Shown here: positions 1 to 11,305 of the stretch, piece after piece
Position numbering within the stretch: position 1 is the first letter of the stretch
Layout: each line of letters starts with the position of its first letter
Translations under genes and position numbers: made by a program
The notes under the pieces: model-generated
The model's database searches: none
What the model saw: the letters and a program-made list of their open reading frames with translations, nothing else
Told to the model about the DNA's origin: nothing
Source: Moringa oleifera
Taxonomy: Eukaryota; Streptophyta; Magnoliopsida; Brassicales; Moringaceae
DNA: 64,000 bases
NCBI GenBank assembly: GCA_021397835.1
Contig: JAJFZO010000094.1
Coordinates: 4,626,001-4,690,000, forward strand
Reading direction: 5' to 3'

Positions 1-878
1 CACAAATTAATCAACCAGATAAATTAATTTATACGCAAATAAGTATATGATTGTTTGGCGGCATAATGCTACCAATAAGTATGCTTAAAAAAAAAAAAAA
101 AAGAACCTTGCAGAATGATAAAGAATATAGTATAATGTTTGAGAATTGAATAGAATTTAATTATGTGTGAAAATGAGCAGCCTTGGCTGAATGAAGTTTA
201 TAGTCTGAAAATATGTATAATTAATTAAGCAGCTTGCATTAATCGTGGGTGGGCATGGGCCCTTATCTTTAAATCTCTTGGAACTGTGAGAGCTGGCTGC
301 ATTAATTTCGCTATCTTCTTATAATAAGTAACATGCAAGTTGTCCTAGGATTGAATTTCAGAAAATAATTATCTCCACCATCATAAGTTCTAAATTTAAT
401 ATTTTTATACATTGAAATATTACTTCTAATGAACTAAAAATATATAGAGAGAGAGAGAGTTATTTACAATTAATTATATCACTAAATAAATAAAAGCATG
501 TATAACATCTTATCTACTACAAGATTCAGATGTCTAAAATATAATAATTAATTAAATTTGAAGGATTATAATAATTGATTAAAATTTTCCTTGATATAAT
601 TTGTGCTACAGAATTTTTTAATAAAAATAAAAATATATTTTTATAATTTATTATATTAATATAAAAATAAAGTAATTATAATTATTTATTTTATTAAATT
701 ATCACCTATCACTATCTTTTCGATAACTCAAGTCAACCATATCATAAGAAGATGGTGATAGTGATAAATAGTTTGTTCTTAGATATTGACTAAGAATCAA
801 TTTCAATATGAAATTATGTATATATTATGAAAAATAAAAACAGAAGTAAAACGTGGGGAAGATCAGGTAGGTTATTAC
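1..878. other. AT-rich flank or long intron of the receptor kinase gene
   Basis: This stretch lies directly downstream (minus sense) of the receptor kinase exon that ends at 879 with a good splice donor. I looked for the next kinase exons on the minus strand and saw none. It is either the start of an intron longer than 878 bases or sequence beyond a truncation. It contains an A-run near 88-103, a short GA repeat near 446-458 and an imperfect hairpin at 699-768. Confidence 0.6.
699..768. repeat. Imperfect inverted repeat (hairpin)
   Basis: The left arm (699-718) and right arm (749-768) are complementary over about 19 positions, with one bulged base and one G-T wobble, around a 30-base loop. 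The left arm repeats the unit TATCAC. It could be a small foldback element or a chance structure in AT-rich DNA. No flanking target-site duplication was recognised. Confidence 0.45.
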
Positions 879-1994
879 CTTATATACAGTGCCGAATCCC
901 CCTTTCCCAAGCAAGTTTGAATCTGAAAAATTATCAGTGGCAGCCACTAATACATCCAGGTCAAACAGCAAGCTTCCTTTCTCAATATCCACTGTGCCAC
1001 TCCCTGGATTATCTTTTGCGTTCCTTCTAATCACCTTGATTAATGCAGCTCTCTTCATCATCACCTTAAAAATGATTAGAGAAACCCCAACAACCAGTAA
1101 AAGAATACCCATTACTGCAGCCACAACTCTGATTAAGAAGCGCTTGTTGATCGCTTTGGTACCGGAAACCTCTCTGTCAACCGGCAATGCAGTGTTGGTT
1201 TCTGTCTCCGGCGGAGGAGCTGCTGCTACTGGGAGCTGTAAATCTAGATATGGCGCAGTTTCCCAGTCTTTATGCACAGGTTCCATGTGAAACTGGATGT
1301 TACAAGTTGGGGTAGCAACCCAACCGGCCCATTTGCCGTAACAACAGGAGCTTATCTGACTAGTTGCGTCCATCAAACAGTTCGTGCAACTCTTACCATC
1401 GACATCTCTGGTGCAGTCCACATAGCCGTAAACCGGCTGGTCGTAATCAGGTTCTCTTGTCTGGGCTATGGCGTACCTCTTATCAGATCCGCCCGCAGCA
1501 GCTGACAGGTTCTGCATAAGAGCGTTGATTGTGGGGAAGTATCCATCAGGGACTTCACGCGTGTCATATAGCATGAACGAAACTGAGGTGCTGGTATCGT
1601 TGATGAAGTTGTGGGAGGAGTACCGGACCATGCAGTAGGTGTACCAGACCTGAGCGTTCGTGTTGTCGGGGCAGACGCGGCGAATGCCTAACACAGCAGC
1701 TTCAATGCAGGTCTGGCAATCTGATGAGTTCAAAGTGCCGCGACAGAGAGCAAGAGCTGTGACGGCTGCTGCAGGCTGCGTTGAGTTGGCCACGGAGGTT
1801 GTGGTGGTGCTGAAGCCTGTTGCGGCAGTGTTGCTTCGAAGGGTGTCTAGTGCCAGACCGAGACTGGTAGCGAAGGCTGAGGTGTATGTGGCGTTAATGG
1901 CACTGTCGCAAACATAACCGCGAGGATTCTCCCCATAAGCGAACGCTAACCGGAGGAAGAAGAGGAGAAAAGAAGAAAGGAGAGAATACAGCAT
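879..1994 (-). CDS. Cysteine-rich receptor-like protein kinase (DUF26), exon 1 only
   Basis: This exon encodes the extracellular and membrane part of a cysteine-rich receptor-like kinase, a plasma-membrane receptor class used in stress and immune signalling. The first in-frame ATG is at 1994; the open frame extends to 2015 only through a GTG. From that ATG there is a hydrophobic signal peptide (about residues 1-20) and two Gnk2/DUF26 domains. Each domain carries C-x8-C-x2-C (CRGTLNSSDCQTC and CTRDVDGKSCTNC). A transmembrane helix follows (FLIRVVAAVMGILLLVVG), then the juxtamembrane region and the start of the kinase glycine loop, GKGGFGTVYK. The exon ends in AAG followed by a minus-strand GTAATA donor at 878-873, phase 0. 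The remaining kinase exons are absent from the 878 bases to the window edge. The gene therefore has a long intron or is truncated. Family assignment is firm; completeness is unknown. Confidence 0.88.
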
Positions 1995-4900
1995 CTCTTC
2001 TGGTTCAATCTCCACTGATTTTCAGTGACATAAAAGTTGAAGACGGCGATATCTCCCTGAGAGAAGCAGTGACAAGTACCAGAAAGAATTTAAAGCATTA
2101 TAAATAGAAGCCTGAGTGAACTAGGCCGCAAGAATTGAATATAAAAATGTCTCCTTATAATATATTATTTTCTGGAGACATCTAATATTTCTATATTTAA
2201 CCTCTATTTTTCATATTTAACATTTTTGTTTGATTATATTTAATATAAAATTAATGGCATCAATTCAAAATTCAATTAACAGAATTCTATTCATCAAATA
2301 AGCCAACCACTTATAAGATTGACTGATATTTTAAGCTTATATAAGAGAGTTTATCAATAATAATAATTTCATCAAAATGATTTACATTTTGTAGATTTTT
2401 AAATTGAGACCTAAAAAGGATTATATCATTAAAAATTAAATTTCATATTTTTTTAACATATGAAATAACGATTAAACTTTTGTAATAATTATTTTTATTA
2501 TTTTTTATATTTTTACAAAATAAATGATTAAAGAGATTATATATCAAAAAAATCATAAATATGTAAGTGATAAAAAATCTATTTCAATTTTTTTTTTAAA
2601 GCAGATGTATAAAGTTACAAAAGTGTAATCCTCATTTCATGCATACAAAATTTGAACATTAAAATTAACAAAATTTTGTTGGATGAAAGTGTCAAGTTAA
2701 GAAAGTATGAAAATATAAATTTTTAATTAATGTAATTTTTTCAGGTCCCAAAACGAAAATTAGTATAAAACATAAATTATCTAATACATATAACTTTGCA
2801 AAAAAGTATCTTAAAATAAGTATAATTTCAAACAAAAATAAAATATTATTAATTGAACAAAATTTAATATCATGAATAAATTATGCTTTTTCGATTTTTA
2901 AGAATGTTTAACCTTCTTTTTCTATTTCCAATTTTACAAAACTCTCAAAAATATTTCTTTAATTTTTTTCCTTTTTTTAGTTATTTAATTTGACAAAAAT
3001 AAATGTTTCATTTTTTTCTTTTTTTTTAGTACTAAGTCCAAAAATAATGAAGGTTTAATTAGTTTGAGAATCCTTATATAAAACATGTGCATGCAATGTC
3101 TTCAGTCTCTTTTTATGACTAAGTCTGGCCTCTGTAGGAAGAAAGAATAAAGTCTGGAAGGAAGACAATGTCAGAAACTTGAAAATGCCATTTATAACGA
3201 ATTAAACTAATCATGATTAATTGTTGAAAGAGTCTTGTCCAACATGGCTGGCCAAAAAATTATAATTACATGGGTTTGCGTTCAATCACAACATTATGGT
3301 TTTAATTTCATTTTAATTTTTTAAAGAGTCACATGATTGATAGTCTTCTTAAAAAATTAAAATTCTTAGTTTGTTGATCAAATATGTATTGAGCTTTTTA
3401 ATTAATAAATATGGGTATTTTTATAATTTAATATATTTATATTAAAATTTTTAAAAAATTGATTAATTTTTTATGATTATTTATTTTATTAATTATTATA
3501 TTTTAATTAAATGATCCGAATCATCCTTTAGAATTTAAATTTTTAATAAAATAATAATACATGATAATTTAATAAATTTAATAATTAAATTTTTTATTTT
3601 TTATTTATTTTTACACTAATATGATAAATTATCAACAATATTTTTTAATTTTTTATTAAAAATTTAACGTCCATCTAAAATAGTAAAAAAAATTTTATCT
3701 CTAATTAAAATGAGATTAATTCATTAAAATCAACCCTAAGTATAATGGAAATAATAAATGTGGATAAGTATGTTAACCATCTAATAGCAGATGTTAATTA
3801 ATTGGAACATATCCATAGAAATTCGAATCTCAGGAGATCTTAATTGATTAAAAACATGTAAATATAACATTGGAAACTTAATAAATATGTATATTTGAGA
3901 TTTCTTGTAACAATGCTCTTATATATTGTTCATTTGATCAAATCACATGTAAATATTATTCATTTTTTAAAATATTTTAATTTATCACAATTTTTTTATA
4001 TACTTAAAAATTATTTACAATAATGCATTAAAAAAAATAAGAATCTTATATGTTGATCGGTGGAATTCATTATCATGATATACAATTTAAAAGCTGAATC
4101 ATATATCATTAACACACAAATTTAAAAATATATGTCAAATTTATAAATTAAAAAAATTATACGAAGGCGGCTAATTAAAATTGGACCGATTGAGTAACAT
4201 TTTAGAAGTCTCATCCATTTATTACATAATTTATTGCGATTCTTAGTCCAGACTTCATTGAATGGAAATAAATGGAGTTGTATTTTCCAATGATTAATAT
4301 AAGCAACATGGAAAGACCGTGGAACTCTTTCATTTGCAGCTTGCCAGCTAGTCAATGATGATTTAATTTCTACAAAACAGATAATTAAAATATTATTATT
4401 TGTTATACATTTGCACTCTTAATAAATAAATTTTTTCTTTTAATTTTAAAAATTTAAATTAAAACAAGTTTTTCATAATAATTGGGTAATTAACATACCA
4501 TTGCTTGCAATTTTTGTTTTTTTAAATTTTTAGGGAGATGAAGATTGAGAAGGTAAGAGAATATATGACATTCTTTTATAAAGAGAAGTTCAAGCACTGA
4601 AAATAATTCAGTCCTGTGGTAGTTGTTATTAATTAATTTGATTATTACCATTCCGATGGCTTACAATTATTAATATCTTGAAATATATTAAATCTTAATT
4701 CTAATCAGACAAAAACAAATGGAATTGATTATTTAATATTTTATCATATATATTATATCTTATTAACTTAAGAGATTAAAACCCCATATTAATCATCAAA
4801 TTGTTAATTAATTTGTATAGATGACATCATGCACAAGATTTAATTCAGCGTAAGCTTAGTCACCTTAAAAGTCAAGTACAATATTCTTTTAAGTCAGCAC

Positions 4901-6229
4901 ATGTATTTAATTAATTTAACTTCAATTTTAATAAGTCAAGTTTAAAGAACTCCGAAGGTCCAAGATTTAATTTATGTAAATTCAATAAATTTGCAGATCC
5001 CAGGGTTCATGAATGGTTGAATAACCAATAATATTGTAACAATGCGAATAAATTAAAACATAGTTTTATGCGCGTACAATAATATTTTTAATATGATCCC
5101 ATAAAAATTTAATCTTTTGATAAAATAAAGCATGTGTAAAAAGTGAAGTAAAATCATTAAATTTGGCGTTGTTCTTTTCATACATGAGTTTATATATATA
5201 TATATATATGTTATCATTTTTTTTTATATCAATAACGCATAAGTTATTAACATCTGCATGACCAAATAGCATATTAAATTTAAATTCTTTATTTATAATA
5301 GTGAATCAAATTTACAAGTTATTAAAATATTTTTAAAATGAATTATATTTATAAGATATTACAATAAAAAATAATAAAATTTGACAATAATATTTTGAGT
5401 AGAAAAAACTTCAAAATTATATTGGCTTCTCATTTTACATTTTAAATATTAGTTGGATCAATTATACATTTCACATTTCAATTTAATCTAATTTAAAATT
5501 TATTAAAAAGTTAAATATTAAATATTTAAAATATTTAAATTAAAAATTTTATATAATAAAATTTAATTAGATATTTTTGAGAAACACAAGGAGTTATTCA
5601 AATTATCATTATAAAAAAATTTAATTTTTTATTAAATATATATAAATTTATATTTTGAGAGTTTGACAAAAATTGCAAAAAAATAGTTTGAGATACGCTT
5701 AAAATGAATATGAAATTTATTTAAATCATTTTTGATACATTTTAATAACAATTTTTTATTTTTTATATTTATTTAAGTTAAATTTTAATTTAAATCAAAT
5801 TAAAAATTTAAGTATAAAATTTATTTAATTAATATATTTAAATTTAAATTAAAAATAAATATAATTTAAATTTTTTTATATTTATTATAATAAAAATCAA
5901 AAATATTATTTATGATTTGAATTTTTGTTGCCATAATTACTTTTAAAAATTTACTTATTTTGAAATGTAGGAGGCGGCAAAGAAATCACAAAAACAAAAG
6001 GAAAAATATTTGGACTAAGACAAAGGTCCTGTGTGGTTACAACGACCGAATAAACAATAAACATGACCCAGTCTTTCTAGGAGACGTAAAAAGCGAAGAA
6101 AGACCTTTCAAATTATTTTTCAAAAAATAATAATAATTCTGTTAAAAAGAAAATATTTTTTTCGTAAAAAAATATGTATTCCTGCAAGAAAGGAAGATTT
6201 GAAAATATTTCCTGAATAAAAATATCAAA
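1995..6229. other. Intergenic, AT-rich, no gene seen
   Basis: About 4.2 kb of very AT-rich DNA lies between the receptor kinase start and the 5' leader of the M50B-like gene. Only short, low-complexity open frames occur on either strand. I see no splice-linked coding pattern, RNA gene or transposon ends. A TA microsatellite lies at 5190-5209. Confidence 0.65.
5190..5209. repeat. (TA)n microsatellite
   Basis: About ten uninterrupted TA units within the intergenic AT-rich tract. Confidence 0.9.
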
Positions 6230-6433
6230 TTAAAAATTGGTCTTACAAGCGAAGCTATTGGCAGTTTCCTTTGACATTTCGCCTGAGAACTTCTCAACAT
6301 CACGACAAGAGATCAAAGCCAATCAAAGCTTTCCTCTGATCTCTCTCTTTCTTTCTCTTCTCTTCTCTCATCCAAGATACTGGCAGCCTGCTTCGCTAGA
6401 TTTCTCCGGTGATTGTTGGAGTTGCTGAAATTC

Positions 6434-6435
<2 letters not shown>

Positions 6436-6465
<30 letters not shown>
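6436..6465 (+). repeat. (GA)n tract touching a start codon
   Basis: Fifteen GA units run directly into the ATG at 6466 of the M50B-like gene, so they form the last bases of its 5' leader. GA/CT tracts are common in plant core promoters and leaders. Length change here would alter the immediate start context spacing but not the protein. Confidence 0.85.
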
Positions 6466-6468
<3 letters not shown>

Positions 6469-9400
6469 CCGAACTGGGAGCTGAAGAATTGCTGCAAGGA
6501 CGATCAAGTCGTGTTTTTGGCTATGGTCGGTGTCTTCACTGTTGTCATTCTCGCGGTATGTTTTGTATTCTTTGAACTGTTTTGTTCGTTTGGAAATCTT
6601 GAGGCAAAAGAAGAGGAATCCAAGGTTGGAAACATTTTGCTTTATTACTGTGTTTGGTTGGTTTGAAGAATGTTGATGTTCGAGTCAACTCTAGTCCAAG
6701 GGGCCTGATTTGGTTCATAAGCATATGAACTGAATTGGAAATTTTTTGTTGTTTGTTGCAATTTCATAAACTGGCTTTGAAGTGAAGGTGGCTTTATTAT
6801 GGGATAAAGGGTAATGATTAAGAAAAATACTTCTACTACAAGTTATATTGTTTAGCTGATTCCATGAGTTTTTGTCCATTCAAAATTATTTTCTGTTTGC
6901 CTATCTTATTCCATTTTCTGAAAACAGATTTGTTGGTCTTCTCGCTGATGATTTAAACAGCACATGCTGTTTTAGAATGAGGAGTTAGGGAAATCGATGG
7001 GCAACTCTATTTAGATTGCATTGTAGTAACATAAAAGTACCTAGAAGTTATTTGTTTTACTGATTAGTGGAAGATGCTTGATAATTTTTTCGATTAATGC
7101 TATGCAATTTTTGACAGAAAACTTATTTTCAGTGGTTTTAAGTGGTAGGATTAGAAGTAAAATAAAATAATGCAATGTAAGATGTTTTGAAAAGTAAGGA
7201 GAGGACAAGAATTAGGTTGGGCAGTACATGTGAAGTGCGGCTTTGTATTTGTTCTGTTTCTTGTATGGCTCATTTCGGGTCAGCTAGGCCATAAATCATT
7301 ATCCTAAGCTAGTTTGGGTTGTGCACATGAATTCTTCCATCTTTCTTATGTTTATCATACAAGTTATTTTTTTTTTTAAACCCAACAAATGAGATCTTGG
7401 CCTCTCTGTTCTGTGGTGGAGAAAGGCCAATTTTAATGGTAAATGTTATTAGTTATGTTTTCAGAATTGAGGTGTAATAGATATAAAAGAAAGATGGTGC
7501 TCCTTTTCAGTTTGTGAAGATATATGATAGCCTATGGTTAATTATGTTGGACTACGTATCATTCAGCAAAATAAAATGATTCAAGTAGCTCAGTTTGAAG
7601 GATAAGTCAACCTTTGTTGACTTAAGTGTGATACTGGGGTAAATAAATAATTCAATATAATTGCTTAAATTTTCTAAATTTGTCTTGCTGGGACTAATTT
7701 GGTGCTTTATCATGTTGTCATTGGGTTTGATTCTTTTTGGTCATATTTGCTTAAACTGCTATTGACATAAAACTTTGTTCATGGTTGTTATAGCTTTGGA
7801 GGACAGTGCTACTGACACCCTTTAAGCTCATCACTGTGTTTTTGCACGAAGCAAGTCATGCAATCGCTTGTAAACTCACATGTGGTGATGTAAGGAGCTT
7901 TCTTACTTCTTGGCTTGTCATGTTGGGCATTTTGAAATTCATTTTAGCTCACTTTGTAAATATGATCTGTTGGTTTGACTGAATGCACGTTTATCTGTAA
8001 TATGTTTCCCACAAGCCTGACAAATCAACTGTTACTTTGACACATATTTCTGATTTAATTTTATCCAGCACATTGATTTGTGCAAACAGCTTTTGGAAAG
8101 GCTCTATTCGTCTGTAGTTCATCCTTTTCTGTAAGAAGAAAGTCACAATATGATTAATGGGGTTCATTATACGCAACCTTAAGCTAACAGTAAGATTGTA
8201 TCTTGCACTTGTATAAGATGAAGTAAATTTCTATAAAGGAAAAGTATTAACGTAGAAATAAATTTCTCTAAAATGTGAATAGTGAGCACACCGGAAATAC
8301 TGTCTATATGAGGGAAAAATATTGACTTCAAAACGTTATTTCTCTCATGCCACCTTATCTCATCCTTTTGAGATTTGTAGGCAAATCAAGGATCAGATGC
8401 CCAGTGATTAAGCACACTCTGGCTGGTTTTAGAGCACATTGATTCTAAAAGTTAGGTTCCATGTTAACTATAAATTTTTTTCCTCCTAAGGATCCAAGAT
8501 CCTTAATGTTGCTGTGGACGGAGGTATATAAATTATTATTATTATATGGTAGGATTAGTTTGAATTCCCTTGCTATTCAATTGGTTTGTGGTTAATTGTG
8601 CTCGTTAGAATTAACATATTCTTGAATATGTAGGTTGAGGGAATCCAGGTTCATGCAAATGAAGGTGGAGTGACGCAAACACGTGGTGGCATATATTGGG
8701 TGATCTTACCTGCAGGATGTAATGCACTTCACTCCCTGGAAATCTCATTTATATATTATCACATTTTTGTATCCATATTTGTATGCTATGTTCATTAAAT
8801 GTATCGGGGATAGGTTTAGTAGACAAGGACATTGCTGACTTATTGAAAACACGATATCTAGCTTGGACGTAAGATAGAAGTATGAGATAATTTACAAGTT
8901 AAAGAAATTATCTGCTCTAACTTTACTACTTTGCCTCTGGCCCTTGCACATTTCTTTGTAAACCTAATTTTATCAAATTATATAAGCAAACATGTAGACA
9001 TGTTTGAGGTAATGTCTGGTCTTGTGACTGAGTGTGTGTATCTTAATTGTATTGAATTAGGGATTGTCTGTACCAGAGACGTCATACTCCTTTTAGAGTG
9101 TGGTGCTTTTAGGCTGTCATTCTATAAAAGTATTCTATAGGACCTTAAAAATTTTGTTGTGGGATTGGTGAAGTTATTTATTTATGTTTTCCCTCATCTG
9201 TGATCTTCAATGAAAGCAGAAACTATAATTTCCTTTTGCCTCCAGATCTTGGCTCATCATTTTGGGGAATGGTTTTGATACTTGCATCCACATATCTCCT
9301 CACTGCGAGAATAGCTGCTGCTTGTTTGGCACTTGCTCTGTTTGTTGTGCTCTTCATTGCTAAAAATGTAAGATGTATCAACTTAGATGTTATTTCCTGC

Positions 9401-10278
9401 TTTTCTTTTTGTTCTTCTGAATGAGAGTATTCAAACTTCTATCGATGTAATCTTATTTTTGTATAACAGTGGACACTTCGTGGACTTTGTATTGGTGAGT
9501 GCTTCAACAGTTGCTTCAGTTTTCGTTTCATGTTATCCACTGGCTTTCTTGCTCATGTATTTTTGTTATGAACTGGATATCCCAGGATTCATAGTTTTTC
9601 TTGCTATAATTTGGCTTTTGCAAGAAACAACTAAAGTTCGTATTCTCCGTTATGTCATTCTCTTCATCGGTATGTGGCTTTTCTTTTATCTTTCATTTTT
9701 TAATGTATAATTCCCAAGCAATAATTTAATATGGCCTCTCTTGAGTGGAAACAGAAAAGTGGAACTTATACCTTGTATGTACATCTGGCAGGTGTAATGA
9801 ATAGTCTCTTTTCAGTCTATGGTATGTCTGATCTCTTTTTCTTTTTCTTTTTTCTTTATTATTATTGTTATTTTTCCATTTCTTCATCTTTTTGTTTGTT
9901 AAATTTACTCGATGTATTTAATGAAATGAATGTTGTTGAATTACAAATTTGACTTTAGCACTTACATTGGTATAATTGGTGTAGATATTTATGATGATCT
10001 AATATCTCGGAGGGTCAATTCAAGTGATGCTGAGAAGTTTGCAGAAATTTGCCCTTGCCCCTGCAATGGTGTTGGCTGGGGAGTCATTTGGTAAGTGTAT
10101 ATCCATGTATCTTGGCTACTAGGAGACTATGGATAAGGTGCTTTAAGTTGTGAATAATTTTATCATTCTATAATTATGCCTCCTGACTATATTATTTTTG
10201 AACTCTTTTTGCAGGGGACTGATATCATTTTCGTTTCTTTGTGCATCCTTGTACCTTGGACTTGTCATCTTGTCTTGA
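6466..10278 (+). CDS. Peptidase M50B-like membrane protein
   Basis: The nine exons are 6466-6555, 7794-7889, 8634-8718, 9246-9367, 9470-9494, 9586-9669, 9792-9821, 9985-10090 and 10215-10278. All have GT/AG borders and together they give 233 residues. The first helix (residues 17-31) is followed by the zinc-metalloprotease motif HEASH at 48-52 within FLHEASHAIACKL. A G-G-x-T-Q-T-R-G-G segment and PAGYLGSSFWG (88-98) come next. These are the signature blocks of the M50B-like family, a site-2-protease-related group. At least four further hydrophobic segments follow. Near the C-terminus CPCPCNGVGW (200-209) precedes the last helix. By family knowledge this is an integral membrane zinc protease or protease homologue; its substrate cannot be read from sequence. 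Two exons are only 25 and 30 bases. The 5' leader ends in the GA repeat, which supports this start. Confidence 0.9.
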
Positions 10279-11215
10279 GGTATAGCCTACTCATGCAAGG
10301 TGTTAATCTTCTAATTTCGAGATTTTCATTTCCTTTCATCTTTCATGGAAATGCTATAAATGGATTGCAATATCATTTGCAAAATGGTCATTTTATCTCT
10401 CAACTGAATGGGATAAATGATGAACTGTCTGTCCTGATAATATCATTTGAAAAGACTTCAGTTTGGCGCTGGGTTATTCTGTTGAGCTCTCTCTTTATGC
10501 TTTTGGCTTTCGAGGTCAACTCGATTGCACCTGTTTCTATATTCTATTTGCTCTCGCTCACTATGTGAACTGTCTTGATTTGAACCTTACAGTTCTGCTG
10601 ATATATTTGTCAGGTTCAGAAACTTTGGTTCATGTCCTTGATATTGGAAAGGGCACCAGATCTCACATTGTATTAATGATACTTGGAATACTGCTTCAGC
10701 TTGTCAGATTGATCTTGCAGCATCCCTGACCTCATTCTTTTAACCCTTTTATTAGGGGTTATATTTTATTGATGATTAGATTGTATAGGAAAGTTGTGTT
10801 GATGTATTCTACTTGCTATTAAACATTGACATTCGATTTATTCCATATCAATATAGTTCAGTTGATTGAAAACTTTGGAACTCCGTTTTGTGCATTATTA
10901 TAGCTTTGAAGGATATTATTCAAGTTCAGATGTCAACGTAACTGTAACGGGCTTATCCTCTGGTTAAATTGGATGCCATCTTCCCTTTTCATGAACCTGA
11001 GCTTTCACTGATCTAATCTTTATCAATTTCTCTTTCTGCTTGCTGTTTTCTTCATTTTCTTTTAGACTTTTCTGGTTTTCTTCCCTGTCCATTGGTAGGA
11101 TGGATCTTCTAGAGCCTGGAAGTATGAAAATTAAAATCTTCCTTCCTAATTTTGAAGATTTATAAAATTATGTCATCTGTGCTCAAAAATGGAATGTATA
11201 TCGTAAAGGAGAAGA
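10279..11215. other. 3' untranslated region and spacer
   Basis: Sequence after the M50B-like stop codon. The transcript probably ends in the AT-rich stretch around 10.75-10.85 kb. Open frames overlapping this segment on the plus strand read through the last exon in other frames and show no conserved pattern. The right end approaches the first MIR477-like hairpin. Confidence 0.5.
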
Positions 11216-11305
11216 AAGGCTTCAGTGTCCCCCCAGACACTTCCGGCATTCCTTTGTATGTACAAAGCTTGGAATACTGGAAGCCTTTGAGGGAAGTGGA
11301 AGCAT
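11216..11305 (-). ncRNA. MIR477: MIR477-family microRNA precursor, copy A
   Basis: The minus strand folds into a hairpin. The 5' arm (mature region about 11297-11277) contains CCCTCAAAGGCTTCC, the core of plant miR477. The 3' arm lies at 11247-11227. The arms pair over about 21 positions with two mismatches and several G-T wobbles, around a loop of about 29 bases, and pairing continues outside the duplex (GCTTC with GAAGC). miR477 is a 21-22-nt microRNA family of many eudicots, reported against GRAS and other regulators. A second copy lies 3.5 kb to the right on the same strand. Its 3' arm (run of six G) is more diverged than in copy B. Small-RNA reads would be needed to prove processing. Confidence 0.75.

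Noticed and set aside
889..1917. Plus-strand frames over the receptor kinase exon
   Set aside because: Antisense shadows of the DUF26 coding exon.
3420..5900. Similar-looking AT-rich blocks recurring at 0.6, 3.5, 21.8 and 45.3 kb
   Set aside because: The resemblance is of low-complexity A/T composition only. No shared ends or target-site duplications were found by eye.
10176..10729. Long plus-strand frames overlapping the last M50B-like exon
   Set aside because: They read the exon out of frame and continue through 3' untranslated sequence.
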